Assembly (NCBI GenBank): GCA_947471745.1
Contig: CANJKZ010000530.1
Coordinates: 224,501 to 288,500, forward strand
Origin: Closterium sp. Naga37s-1
Lineage: Eukaryota > Streptophyta > Zygnematophyceae > Desmidiales > Closteriaceae
Length of the DNA stretch: 64,000 nt
Direction of reading: 5' to 3'
Part shown: positions 1-10,430 of the stretch, one piece after another
Position numbering within the stretch: the first letter of the stretch is position 1
Layout: each line of letters begins with the position of its first letter
Program-made: the position numbers and the translations under genes
The notes under the pieces: model-generated
What the model saw: the letters and a program-made list of their open reading frames with translations, nothing else
Databases searched by the model: none
Told to the model about the DNA's origin: nothing

Positions 1-443
1 CGAATCACCTCGTCGAAAAGCTCCCCGCCTTCGCAGTACTCCATGACTAAGTGCACCTCCTTATCATCCTCGAAGACCGCGCGGAGATTAACTACGCCTG
101 GGTGGCCCATCACGCGCTGCATTGCAGCGACTTCCCGGCGGACCTCCTCGCGGTCCGACTCGGAGACGAGGCGGCTCTTCTGAATTGTCTTGCACGCGAA
201 GGTTTCGCCCGTGGCGTTGTCAATGCAGCGGCGAACCACCCCGAACTCCCCCGACCCTAGCAGATCAGCGTCAATTGTGAAATAATCCTTAATCGAGCCA
301 GTGGGGAAGTCGAAAACGGGGATGGAGGTCGCGGTGGGCATGGTGGAGTCAAGGAGAGAGCTCTTGTGCAGTTTCTGAGGGTTCGAGTCAGAAGCGGAAG
401 AAAGCTCCTTCTCGACGACGTCTAATTTTCTCTTACGGCTCAT
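1..443 (-). CDS. CDPK-like serine/threonine protein kinase, N-terminal part, runs off the window edge
   Basis: The minus strand reads 147 codons from an ATG at 443 with no stop before the window edge. A basic N-terminus (MSRKRKL) is followed by a kinase N-lobe. Visible are the glycine-rich loop GSGEFGVV (about residue 63), the ATP-binding lysine in FACKTI, a helix-C glutamate in the EEVRREV stretch, and the hinge [16 protein letters not shown] near the edge. This pattern is typical of calcium-dependent protein kinases and CDPK-related kinases; PEP carboxylase kinase is an alternative. The N-terminus shows no Met-Gly myristoylation start. The catalytic loop and any EF-hands lie outside the window, so Ca2+ regulation cannot be judged. 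Confidence 0.85.
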   Translation of the reverse strand, partial: MSRKRKLDVVEKELSSASDSNPQKLHKSSLLDSTMPTATSIPVFDFPTGSIKDYFTIDADLLGSGEFGVVRRCIDNATGETFACKTIQKSRLVSESDREEVRREVAAMQRVMGHPGVVNLRAVFEDDKEVHLVMEYCEGGELFDEVI

Positions 444-3382
444 GTTGAGAGACTGCGATAGATGAAGTGGCTGAGTCATGTTTGGAATGCAAGAACGCTG
501 AAAGCTGAATTCGAAGTAATGTAATCAATGCCTTCGAGCAATCGCTGGAAAATGGTCGTCACGTCAGGTGGATATATGTTTTAGAAACTCTGAATTTGGG
601 CTTGGAAAATGGAAGAGTCAGCTGCACGCTTTTATGCGTGGAGGCGAAAGAGGGCGGTGGTGAGGTTGCGTGTGAGGTGGCGTGCCGTGCTGGTCTTTGT
701 GACTCGTCGTCTCCCTTACTCCAGCCCCAGGCGTCCCTTGGGGAAACTGGGCTTCAGGGGGCACGGGGGGACGGGGAGAGGGGGTGACGAGAGAGGGGAG
801 AGGGGAATCAGGGGAAGGGAGCGAGCCGAGGGATGCGTCAGCGAGGGAGGGCGGGGTGAAATGGGGAACGTTCCAGTCTCCAGGGGGGAACGCTCCACTG
901 GAGAGGGGAGGTGGTTCCGAGCCGCCATGTGGATGCCGTGTTGTGCAGTGAATCTTGCCGGGCAGCTGGAGAAAGGTCTCACCACAGTTGATTCTCGGCG
1001 TGCTTTGTGGCCTAGGGGTTGGGGTGTGGGTGGAAGGAGGTAAGGTGGTGGTGGAGGGGAGACAGGAAGGTGCTCCAGAGTCCCGACTGTTCAACTGTTC
1101 GTCCCACACCTCCCCTCCCCTCGCCCAAGCTTTTACCGTAAGTGTGCTTGACACTTGAGTGTTGGTAGGGAAAAGGTCACCTTGCCCCAAAAATGAACTC
1201 GCACACGCAGCGACTGGTTATTGGCTGGCGATGCTTTGCCAGCTGGTGGTGCTAGCTGGCGCAGCTGGGGGAAGCTTTGCGGAGATGACGGTCAGGTGAG
1301 ATGCGATGTACTTTCCAGGAATTTCGTCCTCCTCGAGAACCCTCCGCCAAAAACAGCAGGAAGGTTCGCGAGAACGGGTCGCATGTTGCCTCATGAACAT
1401 GGCGATGCCATGTGGTGGGTCAGTTACGTCGCAGGACGAATCGCAGGAGGGAATTTGGGTTTGACGAGCTCTCTGGAAAGTTGGTGAGACTTCTCCGCCT
1501 ATTTCCAGCGAACTCTGGTTAGGTTCGACAATAGCCAGCTATTGGTGCAAGCACACACGCATGCGTCACAGCGGCTCGCTGTTTGGTCCCCGGATTTGTT
1601 CGCAAAATCGGTAACCCAATCCTTCACGCGACGTCGACGTGTCACTGTCGTCAATCGTTTTACGAAAGCGACGTCACCACCAGCTCCATGTCAAACCCTT
1701 TCTGCAGAAGTCGTCACTCCATGATCCCTCAGTCATGACATCGCCTTGGTCACTGTCCTCAGCTTCCTCCTCCTCCTGAACAAAAAACACCCAAATCTTC
1801 TCAAGGGAAGTCCGGAAAGGTTTGAACTCTGCCCACCCTCTAGTCGTCAAGCTCCATTCTTTGCCCGGAAAAAACTCATCCGTAGTACGGGCAACATCGG
1901 CTACGCTAAGGAAAATCGGATCATCCCAATGTTGTAGGTGCAAGATCCGGCAAGAATGTATTGGATGGTCTCTCTGAGAAGGAGAATGGCTCTGGTCCTA
2001 AAGTTCTGGCCAGGGGGGGAGGAAAAGGGAAAACGTCCTCTTTTCCACCTATCGTTGCTCCTTACAGTAAAAATTTCTCCACTCAGCTGCTTGATGGTCA
2101 CTGAAACTGCATGACTGAGAATTTGAAGCGGATGCTCTGTGGGCTAAGTACTGTACAGTGCTGTCATCATCCAGGTTCTCTTTACAACTCATCCAACCAA
2201 CAACGCACGCATCCTGCCCAGGCAACCACCAATCACACCATTTTTAATGCCGGGCCTTTCGCCTGGATTCACGCACCTTGAACCTCTCTCAGCTCAGGCC
2301 CATTGCTTGACTTGAGCTTGTCGGCAGCATGGCATGGAATGGCATGATGGCAGTGAAGTAGCAGAGCTGAGGAGAACCTGGTTCTAGGGTTTCGGCCCAA
2401 ATGCCGGGCAGGAGGGACGAACTTATCGGAGCAAGTTGTTCCGTCCGTTCCGTCTTGCTAAGCCTCTCCAACCGACATCCGCGTGTCAGACTTTCTCACT
2501 GACACTCGCATCGCCCACTGTCCCGTCCGCGTTTGTTGTTGGAGGCGGGTGGGTTCGTCTATTCTGGTGGTACACCCTATTTCGCGCTAGTAGAGCACCT
2601 GGTTGGAGAACGTACATGGATTGTAGAACGTCACCACGTTCAGAATGGTCTTGTCACCTACTGTACAAGCACAATGCGAAGAATGCGGTTAGGTAAGGTT
2701 ATGCACTTTACAAAAAGCGTTGTCAACGTTTTCATCTGTTTGGGAAAGTTATGAAGCGATTACGGAGATTTTACGTCCTTGAGCCAGTTTGTCACGTGGT
2801 CCGGCTTTCCCCCCAGGTTGCCTAGGAACGTTTATTGGCACCAGATCGCATGAGACAAGTACTGTAGCGACGAGTCGCGCAAGGTGAAAAGGTTGAGAAA
2901 GAGGGTGTACAGACAAGCACTCGTTGTTGTCATTCTATCCGCCATAGTCACCGTCAGTCTCTCTAGTTCCCTCCAGTCCTGTTAGGAAGATTCACCAAGG
3001 ATCTATTCTTGTCCCTCTCCCACCGCTCGTCTAGATATTTTGAAGCCGTCCCACGTCGATGGACGGCAGGGCCCTCGCTTTGCAGGAATTCTTTGGACAA
3101 GGTCGTCCTTCTGACAATTTTAGGTTTCTGTACCGTCCGTCCGACTTTCATCTCCATCATGAATTCGACCTTCCCCCAGCTTAGCGAGCACCCCTTTGTT
3201 TTGGGGGAGCTCGTCTTTCTCGACTCTTAACGGTTTTTTCATGTGACGAAGCATCCTCTCACAAAGGCAAGGAATTATACTCGCAGTTAATACTGTATGA
3301 ACTGAATCCTTTTTCATGCCTGCTGAACACTGACAGTGGTGCTGTTCGCCAGCACCATTATATCCAAAAACCACGGGATAAC
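444..3382. other. Intergenic DNA upstream of the kinase; no gene recognised
   Basis: About 2.9 kb upstream of the minus-strand kinase start. Both strands hold only short open frames of biased composition (for example the G-rich stretch 640-1080) with no family I recognise. The stretch just above 443 presumably contains the kinase promoter, but I could not place a TATA box with confidence. No tRNA or long repeat was seen. Confidence 0.5.
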
Positions 3383-4249
3383 GACGGGATCAGGAAGGCG
3401 GGTCTCGCCTTCCTGATCCCGTCAGTTAGAGTTTGTTAACCTCCGTCAGCTTGGTCAGCCCGTGAAAAAAGTGCCGAGCCTCACCTACCGTCCAAACCAA
3501 CAAACAAAGTGGGCGTCTGGCGAACGCCCACTTTTCTCCACCAAATCTAACAGTTCGACGGCATCTGGAAGCGGGGACGAAACTTCGTTCCCAGGCAAAA
3601 TGCCATCCCCTAGCCATGCCATCGTCATGCCGCGTTTTTCAAAGCACAGCGGTGGCACAGCCGACGCATTGCTGTTCAGAGGGTAACCCTTGAACAAGCC
3701 TGCAGTTTAACAAAGGGGGGTTCGTATACCCCCCATTTTTCCCTCCCAAACACACCTTCGAAATGCCCCCCGCGCATAACTTGAGTTGTGTCTGGGCATG
3801 AGCACGTGGTAGCGGGGGTTGTGTTTGAGCGGGGTGTGTTTTATTTGCGATTTTTCCCCGCGTTGAGCAATTTTTGGTCAGCAGGCAGCACAAGGGTCAG
3901 GGATGAGCAAATTTCGCGCCATTGGGGGGAAGGTGGGGATGGACCTTCCCGATGCGGTTGAGAAAATTCGCCTTTCGGGCGCGCGTAGTTTCTCGGGCGG
4001 CATTTCGCCCAAACCTCGGAGGAGGGTTCCGCCCCCGTTTCCATATGCGGTCGCGATGCTGATGCCATCGTTTTCTGTTGAAGAAACGATTTGCTGGCGA
4101 ACAGCACCAGTAACGATTAGCCCATCCAAGGCAGCCACAGAGCTTGTAACGAATGTTACACTGACGGGAAATGCTGAATTAACTAATGATGCAGATAGTG
4201 TAACACTTCAGACATTATGCAAGCACCCGTTCCACATGCTGCATGTGGA
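3383..4249. repeat. Cluster of perfect short hairpins
   Basis: The strongest hairpin is at 3383-3423: an 18-bp perfect stem (arm GACGGGATCAGGAAGGCG) around a 5-nt loop. Others are 3506-3534 (11-bp stem AAAGTGGGCGT), 3672-3695 (TGTTCA plus AGGGT, one bulge), 3714-3735 (GGGGGGT), 3933-3950 (GGGAAGGT), 4054-4070 (CGATG), 4069-4090 (near TCGTTT), 4144-4160 (TGTAAC, 4-nt loop) and 4232-4248 (CCACATG, 3-nt loop). Function is unknown; the region does not resemble a known transposon with terminal repeats. Confidence 0.6.
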
Positions 4250-4408
4250 GCGCAGTAGACGGCCAGGGACTTGTACTCTTGTCTGAGGCAACTGTGCTGT
4301 AGCATGTCTTTGTTATAACTTGGGAAAGGAAATATAGAGCATACAAAGGCAGATGATGCATGATAATAGCTCTAACACAGAGCACCTCCCATCCCATGCT
4401 ATAATGTC

Positions 4409-7400
4409 TCATGCTATTGAAACAGGAGCCGGAGCATCTTCCGGCAATCCCAAGGGCGCATTCTCACAGCACGAGTTATCAACCCGGTACAGTTCCCACT
4501 CCTTGATCCCGCACCGATCCAGCGCTGCTTTGAGCCGAACCGCATGCTCAGGTCCAGGCCACTCCCCATCCTTGGACACGAGTACAGCTCCAGTGTACGA
4601 CTGCCCTGCCGCCCGGGCGGCGCCACTGTAGTAAAACAATCCCCATTGGAAATCGTCTGTTACGTCCACGATGCGCCAGAATTCCTCCGAGATCACCCCG
4701 TTATCGAGCACTGTGAAGGTGAAGGTTCCGGGAACCTTCCCTCGTCGCACGCGGTAGTGGCGCCGGCGCCATAGTGACCGTCCATCCAGGGTGCGGATCT
4801 GCATGGGTGAAGCGAGGGGATGAGTGAAGGGAGGGTAGAATATGGGAGAAGGTTACATGTGTGTGGTGCATGTGGTAGTGGGCGGCGCCATAGTGACCGT
4901 CCATCCAGGGTGCGGATCTGCATGGGTGAAGCGAGGAGAGGAGTGAGGGGAGAGGAAGGAGGGGAGAGTGTGGGAGAAGGGTACTCGTGTGTGGTGTATG
5001 TGGTGGTGGCAACAGCGCACAGTGACCGTTCATCCAGGGTGCGAATCTGCATGGGTAAGGTGAGGAGAGGAGAGGAGAGGAGAGGTGAGGGAAAGGGAGA
5101 GTACGGGAGAAGTGTACATGCATGTAGAGGATGCAGTAGTGACGTCACACACCACAGGGATTGTCCACTGAGGGTGCGGATTTGTTATGAATACCTTTTG
5201 GTGAGGTGGAAGGAGGGAGAAGGGAGGGTATGACAGGGAGCAGGGTATGACAGGGAGCAGGGTACAGGATGCCTCATATCTTGGCTTAGTTGTATGTGCA
5301 TGTGTTTGAGTGATAAGGATGAGCGTGGAGAGGGATGGCCAAAGGTTGCAATAGCAGGAAGGAAGGAATAGGGTGGAGATGGGTGTAGAGGTGGGGAATG
5401 CGTGAGAGGGTGGAGAGTGTGGGGTTTAGGGGTTGGAGGAATGGAATGGAGAAACAGTGGAAAAGGGTCCTGCTAAGGATGGAAAACCGTACCGTGAAAA
5501 CAGGGTCGTACCACACCGAGCCTCGCGCCTTGCCTCGGTAGAATATCTGGTACTGGCACGGGAACTGGTCGTACGCAGCATTCTGCCCGGCCACAACCCG
5601 CCAGCTCCAAGGCAGCTGCCCGAGCCACCCGACGAAAATATCTTCTGCCCGCTCATGCGTGACAGGCTGCCCGCGAAGGTGTGTGAGGGGGAGGACGGTG
5701 GGGCGGTCGCGGATTTCGGCTGTCATGCCGAGACAGTTGTGCTTCTGTAGCACGCAGAGGGAGAAGGCTTCGAACTTGGGGGTTTCATATGACACGATGC
5801 ACTGATAGCTGCACACCTGGTGGTGGTGGAAGGGGGATGGGGAAGACGTAGGGAATCACATCGCTGGGACAACCCGAGGTTTCATACGGTTTCATATGAC
5901 ACGATGCACTGATAGCTGCACACCTGGTGGGGACAGACACAGGGGAAATCAAGTAAGGGGAAAGGGGAAAATGTGATGTTGGCTGTCATGGTGAGGCAGT
6001 TGTACTTCTGAAGCACGCAGAGAGAGAAGGCTTCGAAGTTGGGTGTCTCATAGGAGACAATGCAGCGATAGCTGCACACCTGGTGGTGGCGGTCAGGAGG
6101 GGGGATGGGGGAAGGGTTAGGAAGGGGGATGGGGGAAGGCAGACAGCGGGCAATGGTAAAAGGGGAAGAGCAACTGGTCACGCAACTGGCGGTCAGTTGT
6201 GCTTCTGCAGCACGCAGAGGGAGACAGAGGGCCGGGGGGGGGGGGGGGGGAGGGGGTGGCAGTGCGGCACTGCTCATCCAGCAGGCAGTCGAAAATCTCA
6301 AGGGGTGGGTGGGAGACAGGTGGGGGAAGGTAGCTCACCTGATCTGTAGGCCCACACTCGTTCAGGCAGTTGATGGCCGTGCGGCACTGCTCGTGCAGGA
6401 AGCACTCGAGAATGACCGGCCCACAGTTTCCCGCCGCACTGAAGAGTGGACGAGTCTGCTGCTACCGTCCATGCAACAACCGAGTGCTCACCTGGTCCGT
6501 GGGTCCGCACTCACTCAGGCAGTTGATGGCCGTACGTGCGGCACTGCTCGTCCAAGAAGCACTCGAGAATCACGGGTCTGCAGTTGCCAACCATGCACTG
6601 CAGCGATCCCCAAGGAAGGTCCTCCCTTCACACACACCTGGTCAGTGGGTCCGCACTCATTGAGGCAATTGATAGCCGTGCGGCACTGCTCGTCCAAGAA
6701 ACATTCCAGGATGACAGGCCCGCAGTTGCCGACCATGCACTGCAGAGAGGACGAGTCTGCCGCCCGCAGGTTGCGGAGAGCTGGCACATCGACGATGTAG
6801 GCATTGACGAGAGCGAGGATGACGAACCAGATGTCGTCTGCACTGCGACGCTCCCAGCAGGATTCAACCAGGGTGTACGTCTTGGGTATGGAACAATGGG
6901 AGTGGAGGGGAGGGGAAGGGTGGGATGGGGACGGGGGTGGTTGAGGGGATGAGAGAGCAGGAGGGGTGGCAGGTTGCGCAGAGCAGGCATGTCGACAATG
7001 TGCGCGTTGACGAGAGCGAGGATGACGAACCAGATGTCATCAGCACTGCAGCGCTCCCAGCAGGACTCGACCAGGGAGTACGTCTGGGGGGCGGAGTGGG
7101 GGGGGTAGAGGAACGGACGGGGGAAGGGGTTGGGGGAAAAGGGAAAGGGGAACGTCGGTGATGCAGGCGTTGACGAGAGCGAGGACGACGAACCAGATGT
7201 CGTCTGCACTGCGACGCTCCCAGCAGGACTCCACCAGCGTGTATGTCTGGATTAGGGGGACGGGGTTGGGAGTGGGGATGGGGATGGGGATGGGGATGGG
7301 GATGGGGATGAGGTTAGGGGTGGTTGAGTTGAGGCATTGACAGGGGCAAGCACGACTAACCAGATGTCGTCAGCGCTGCGACGCTCCCAGCAGGACTCCA

Positions 7401-9657
7401 CTAGTGTGTACGTCTGGGGAGCAGATTGGGAGGTGAGGGAAGGGACACGGGACGGGGGAAAGGGGGAAAGAGGACGGGAATGGGGGATGGGGGAATGGGG
7501 GACTGAGGAGAAAGGTGGTTGAGGAGATGAGGGAGCAGGAGGGGTGGCAGTGGCAGGTTGCGCAGTGTAGGCACGTGCACGATATAGGCGTTGACGAGAG
7601 CCAGCACCACCAATCCTGAGTGTCACTATAATGAATGGTGCGTGCAGGCCCTCAAACAGTGTTGGTGAGTTGCTGAGTGAGCAGTGTTCTAGGCTGGGCA
7701 GCAGTGTTCTAGGCTGGGCAGCAGTGCTCTAGGCTGGGCAGCAGTGTTCTAGGCTGGGCAGCAGTGTTCTAGGCTGGGCAGCAGTGTTCTAGGCTGGGCA
7801 GCAGTGTTCTAGGCTGGGCAGCAGTGTTCTAGGCTGGGCAGCAGTGTTCTAGGCTGGGCAGCAGTGTTCTAGGCTGGGCAGCAGTGTTCTAGGCTGGGCA
7901 GCAGTGTTCTAGGCTGGGCAGCAGTGTTCTAGGCTGGGCAGCAGTGTTCTAGGCTGGGCAGCAGTGTTCTAGGCTGGGCAGCAGTGTTCTAGGCTGGGCA
8001 GCAGTGTTCTAGGCTGGGCAGCAGTGATCTAGGCTGGGCAGCAGTGTTCTAGGCTGGGCAGCAGTGTTCTAGGCTGGGCAGCAGTGTTCTAGGCTGGGCA
8101 GCAGTGTTCTAGGCTGGGCAGGTTGGGAAATAATTGTGGAAGCTCGGTTTCCTCTCCTCTGGCACACCATGCAACCTGATGAGGATTTCAAGACTAGCGA
8201 CGCACTCACCTGAACCGTGTTTTGAGTCGACTCAAAACACGACTCATTACACGTTGAGTTCGGTTACCTCTGGCACACCATGCATACCACCTGATGAGGA
8301 TTTCAAGACTAGCGATGCACTCACCTGAACGGCCTTCGCCCCCTCCTTCCACCATCCCCATTTTGCTGCGAGCTTCTGGGGCAGGTTCAACTTTTCCGGG
8401 TTCAGCCCGCCCAGCAAGGTGAGCTCAGAGAGCGACACGTGGCAGTCAAAGGCCACCCGGGCAGGGGCGGTTGAAAAAGTGGGGACGAGCTGGGCAGCGG
8501 ACTCGGCACTGTTCACGGCGACAGCCAAGAGGAGATCAGCTTGCTGGGCGGCAGAGAGGAAGTGGGAGTGGGAGGAGGAGGAGGGGGAGAGGGAGGAGGA
8601 GGAGAAGACGAGAAGCTGCACGGAAGGTTCCACCCAGTTGACTCTGCGAGCCTGGGGAACCAAGAGAATGGAAGAGGTTGGGTGGGGGGTGGGATGGAAG
8701 TTAAATGAAGAAAGGGAGGAAACGACGAAGAGTGGGATGGCGATATTGAGGTATTTGATCAAATTAAAAATAAAGAAGAGGAAAGGAGGATCGGGGTGTA
8801 GAGTGGACTACGGATAAGGTGCAGGAATGTTGAGGGAAAAGTGTATGCTGAGTGAATGTGGAGCGTAATGATTAGATAATGACATGGCTGAATGATCAGA
8901 GCGTTATGATGGGGGAAGAACGCCTAGTGATGGTAATGGTGGTGGTGGAAGGCAACACATTCCAATAAAGGCTGAAGTCTCCCCGCTACAAAAAGCTGTA
9001 ACGGGCTTCAATGTTTTCTTTTTTTCTACTTTAATTTTTTCAATGTAGAAAGTTCCTCATGTTCCGTCCACTTCCATACGTGTGTAGCAGATACAGTTAC
9101 AAATACAAATACGATTTCCTCCATCACTCGCTCGTTACGCTCGCCACCGGAATGTGAGATGCGGAATATTACTATTGGAGGGTCACAAGACAGCCTTGAC
9201 TCACCATTTGTCGTATCACTTCGTCCCACGTGGCACCGCCGTACGGGCTCACCACGTCAGCACCCACCACTGCCACCACCCGCGCGCCCGTGTCAGCAGA
9301 GAACTGCGTTTCATAACCAGTCATGCCACCGAGCACCTCTGCGACGTCGCTAGGAGCTTGTGCGACGTCGACGGCGTCATCTGAAGCTCGGGCGACAGCT
9401 CGAAGAAGTGACGGAGCGCGAAGCGAATCAGAGTTTCTATTCGTGCAACGGCGCGAAGGGGTGACGTGGCAAGGCTGACGTGTCACATGATGCCGTTGAA
9501 CGAAAAACTGACGAGGTGGTACTGGAGAAAGGTGCAATGTCGGGAGAAAGCCGGAGTTCAAGGAAGAGTGCGGAGGAAGCGGATGAAGCTGACGTGATAA
9601 GGCCGTTCCGGCTGTTCCCGAAATAAAAGAAGCAGCGACGTTGAGGCTCGTACACAT
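4409..9657 (-). CDS. VDR: Violaxanthin de-epoxidase-related protein (VDR), five exons
   Basis: Proposed exons in gene order are 9657-9205, 8651-8325, 6880-6638, 5816-5493 and 4798-4409. All introns fall in phase 0 and the product is about 578 residues, near the length of land-plant VDR. Exon 1 starts MCTSLNVAASF, a likely plastid transit peptide, and ends in VVSPYGGATWDEVIRQM. Exon 3 holds a Cys-rich segment (CMVGNCGP, CLNECGPTDQ). Exon 4 carries FEAFSLCVLQKHNC and VVAGQNAAYDQFPCQYQ. Exon 5 carries RRRHYRVRRGKVPGTF, VDVTDDFQWGLFYYSGAA and CGIKEWELYRVDNS before a TGA stop. These match the VDE-family lipocalin core of the VDR branch. VDE itself de-epoxidises violaxanthin in the thylakoid lumen; activity of VDR is not established. 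Every junction except exon 1 is flanked by diverged duplicate fragments, so exon 3 could be spliced from other copies. Confidence 0.9.
4881..5190 (-). repeat. Three diverged copies of the VDR exon 5 acceptor junction
   Basis: The acceptor (CATGCAG) and the first ~30 bases of VDR exon 5 (encoding IRTLDGRS) recur at 4881-4937, 5011-5065 and, more decayed, 5155-5190. Units are about 125-130 bp apart and include intron sequence with a GTAC(A/T)xGTGTGTGG-like core. The copies lie upstream of the real exon 5 in the same intron. The first still carries an AG at the right place, so cryptic acceptors are possible. Confidence 0.8.
5881..6232 (-). repeat. Diverged copies of the VDR exon 4 acceptor junction
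   Basis: Copies of the start of exon 4 (VCSYQCIVSYETP, with its CACCAG acceptor) lie at 5881-5930 and 5985-6084. A shorter piece from CVLQKHNC lies at 6190-6232. The middle copy also retains the FEAFSLCVLQK coding stretch. All are in the intron between exons 3 and 4, on the same strand as the gene. A run of about 14 G follows at 6236-6250. Confidence 0.8.
6285..6600 (-). repeat. Copies of the VDR exon 3 donor end
   Basis: The 3' end of exon 3 (DEQCRTAINCLNECGPTDQ) with a GTGAGC donor is repeated at 6335-6445 and 6489-6600, with a further fragment at 6285-6300. The real exon at 6638-6880 ends at the same codon with donor GTGTGTG, which is weaker than the donors of the copies. Which copy provides the used donor needs transcript data. 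Confidence 0.8.
6960..7640 (-). repeat. Four copies of the VDR exon 3 acceptor end
   Basis: The start of exon 3 (TYTLVESCWERRSADDIWFV) recurs at about 6960-7085, 7155-7250 and 7330-7420, each preceded by a good acceptor (CCCAG or TCCAG). A partial later piece lies at 7545-7620. The exon I chose (6880-6638) uses a CCCAAG acceptor but is the only uninterrupted copy. A (GGGGAT)n run sits between copies at 7268-7312. Confidence 0.8.
7681..8120. repeat. 20-bp minisatellite, 22 units
   Basis: Twenty-two head-to-tail copies of GCAGTGTTCTAGGCTGGGCA lie within the second VDR intron. They are identical except for unit 3 (GCAGTGCTCT) and unit 18 (GCAGTGATCT). There are no unique spacers, so it is a plain tandem array. 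Its near-perfect homogeneity suggests recent expansion. Confidence 0.97.
8157..8330. repeat. Direct repeats around a 26-bp perfect palindrome at VDR exon 2 donor
   Basis: A perfect 26-bp palindrome occupies 8216-8241, with core TTTTGAGTCGACTCAAAA. It lies between two copies of the exon 2 donor junction: 8268-8330 (the used donor, GTTCAG then GTGAGTGC) and 8157-8215. Each copy runs from CTCTGGCACACC to CACCTGAAC on the plus strand and they differ at only a few positions. Confidence 0.9.
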
Positions 9658-10430
9658 TGCGCCGAGTTTTCCGAGTTGCACGCAGCGAAGGACTTCTGGG
9701 TCCTACCGAAATTCAAGAACGAGATACAATATTATCAAGGTAAGGAGACGGGATCAGCAGAACAATGCCGCGCGGGAGATTGAGATTCAGCTGACTTACT
9801 GTGGCCAAATCCAACACGAAATCGTATTCCAAGGCTGGGAAAATCGGGAAATGCCAGACGGAAGCTATGAGAAAGTAGGCGAAGGGAAGCACAGGGAGCA
9901 TGAAAAGTGAGCCAAAGTTGAAGTGAATGGCTTGTGCTTGAACTAGATGTACCGAAATCTAACGTTTTGTCTTTCTGCGGAAACGTACACAGACACGCTG
10001 TACCGTTTTGGCTGCGAAGAAAGCCAGACGGAGCCCTCGAGGCGCTGACGTGATTCGTCGTGTTGTTCTGTGCTCTGCACATTTGTTCCTGATTGGTTAG
10101 GGCTGGTCATGCTGGACAGACGTCTCGTGTCAGCAAGAAAATATCGTGCCACCACGACTTGGAAAAGAGCTCCAGCTGACGCGGACCACGGTGCTTTTCA
10201 CGTGGCAGTGTCTGAACGGCTGGATTCGAGATGCCTGACTATAGTGGTGGTGGCAATGAAGAGGTACAGTATGGCATCGGAACTTATTTCAGATGCATGC
10301 AATACACCCAGATCATGAGCTTTCACGAATGGCCAAAATTAGTCCTGAGCTAGTGTTTTAGTCTCCACATGTCTACCTACTATTCCACGTCCATTCCAAA
10401 AATAGCATTACTCCTCTGAACCGTCGGCTA
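9658..10430. other. Intergenic: VDR upstream region and E2 downstream region
   Basis: About 770 bp between the minus-strand VDR start and the minus-strand E2 stop. Only short frames with no recognisable product are present. It must hold the E2 3' UTR and the VDR promoter, but I could not identify specific elements. Confidence 0.5.

Noticed and set aside
3903..4286. 127-codon plus-strand open frame as a small gene
   Set aside because: It overlaps the hairpin cluster and shows no domain; the frame is probably incidental.
7681..8120. Possible CRISPR array
   Set aside because: The 20-bp units are directly adjacent with no unique spacers, and the genome is eukaryotic.
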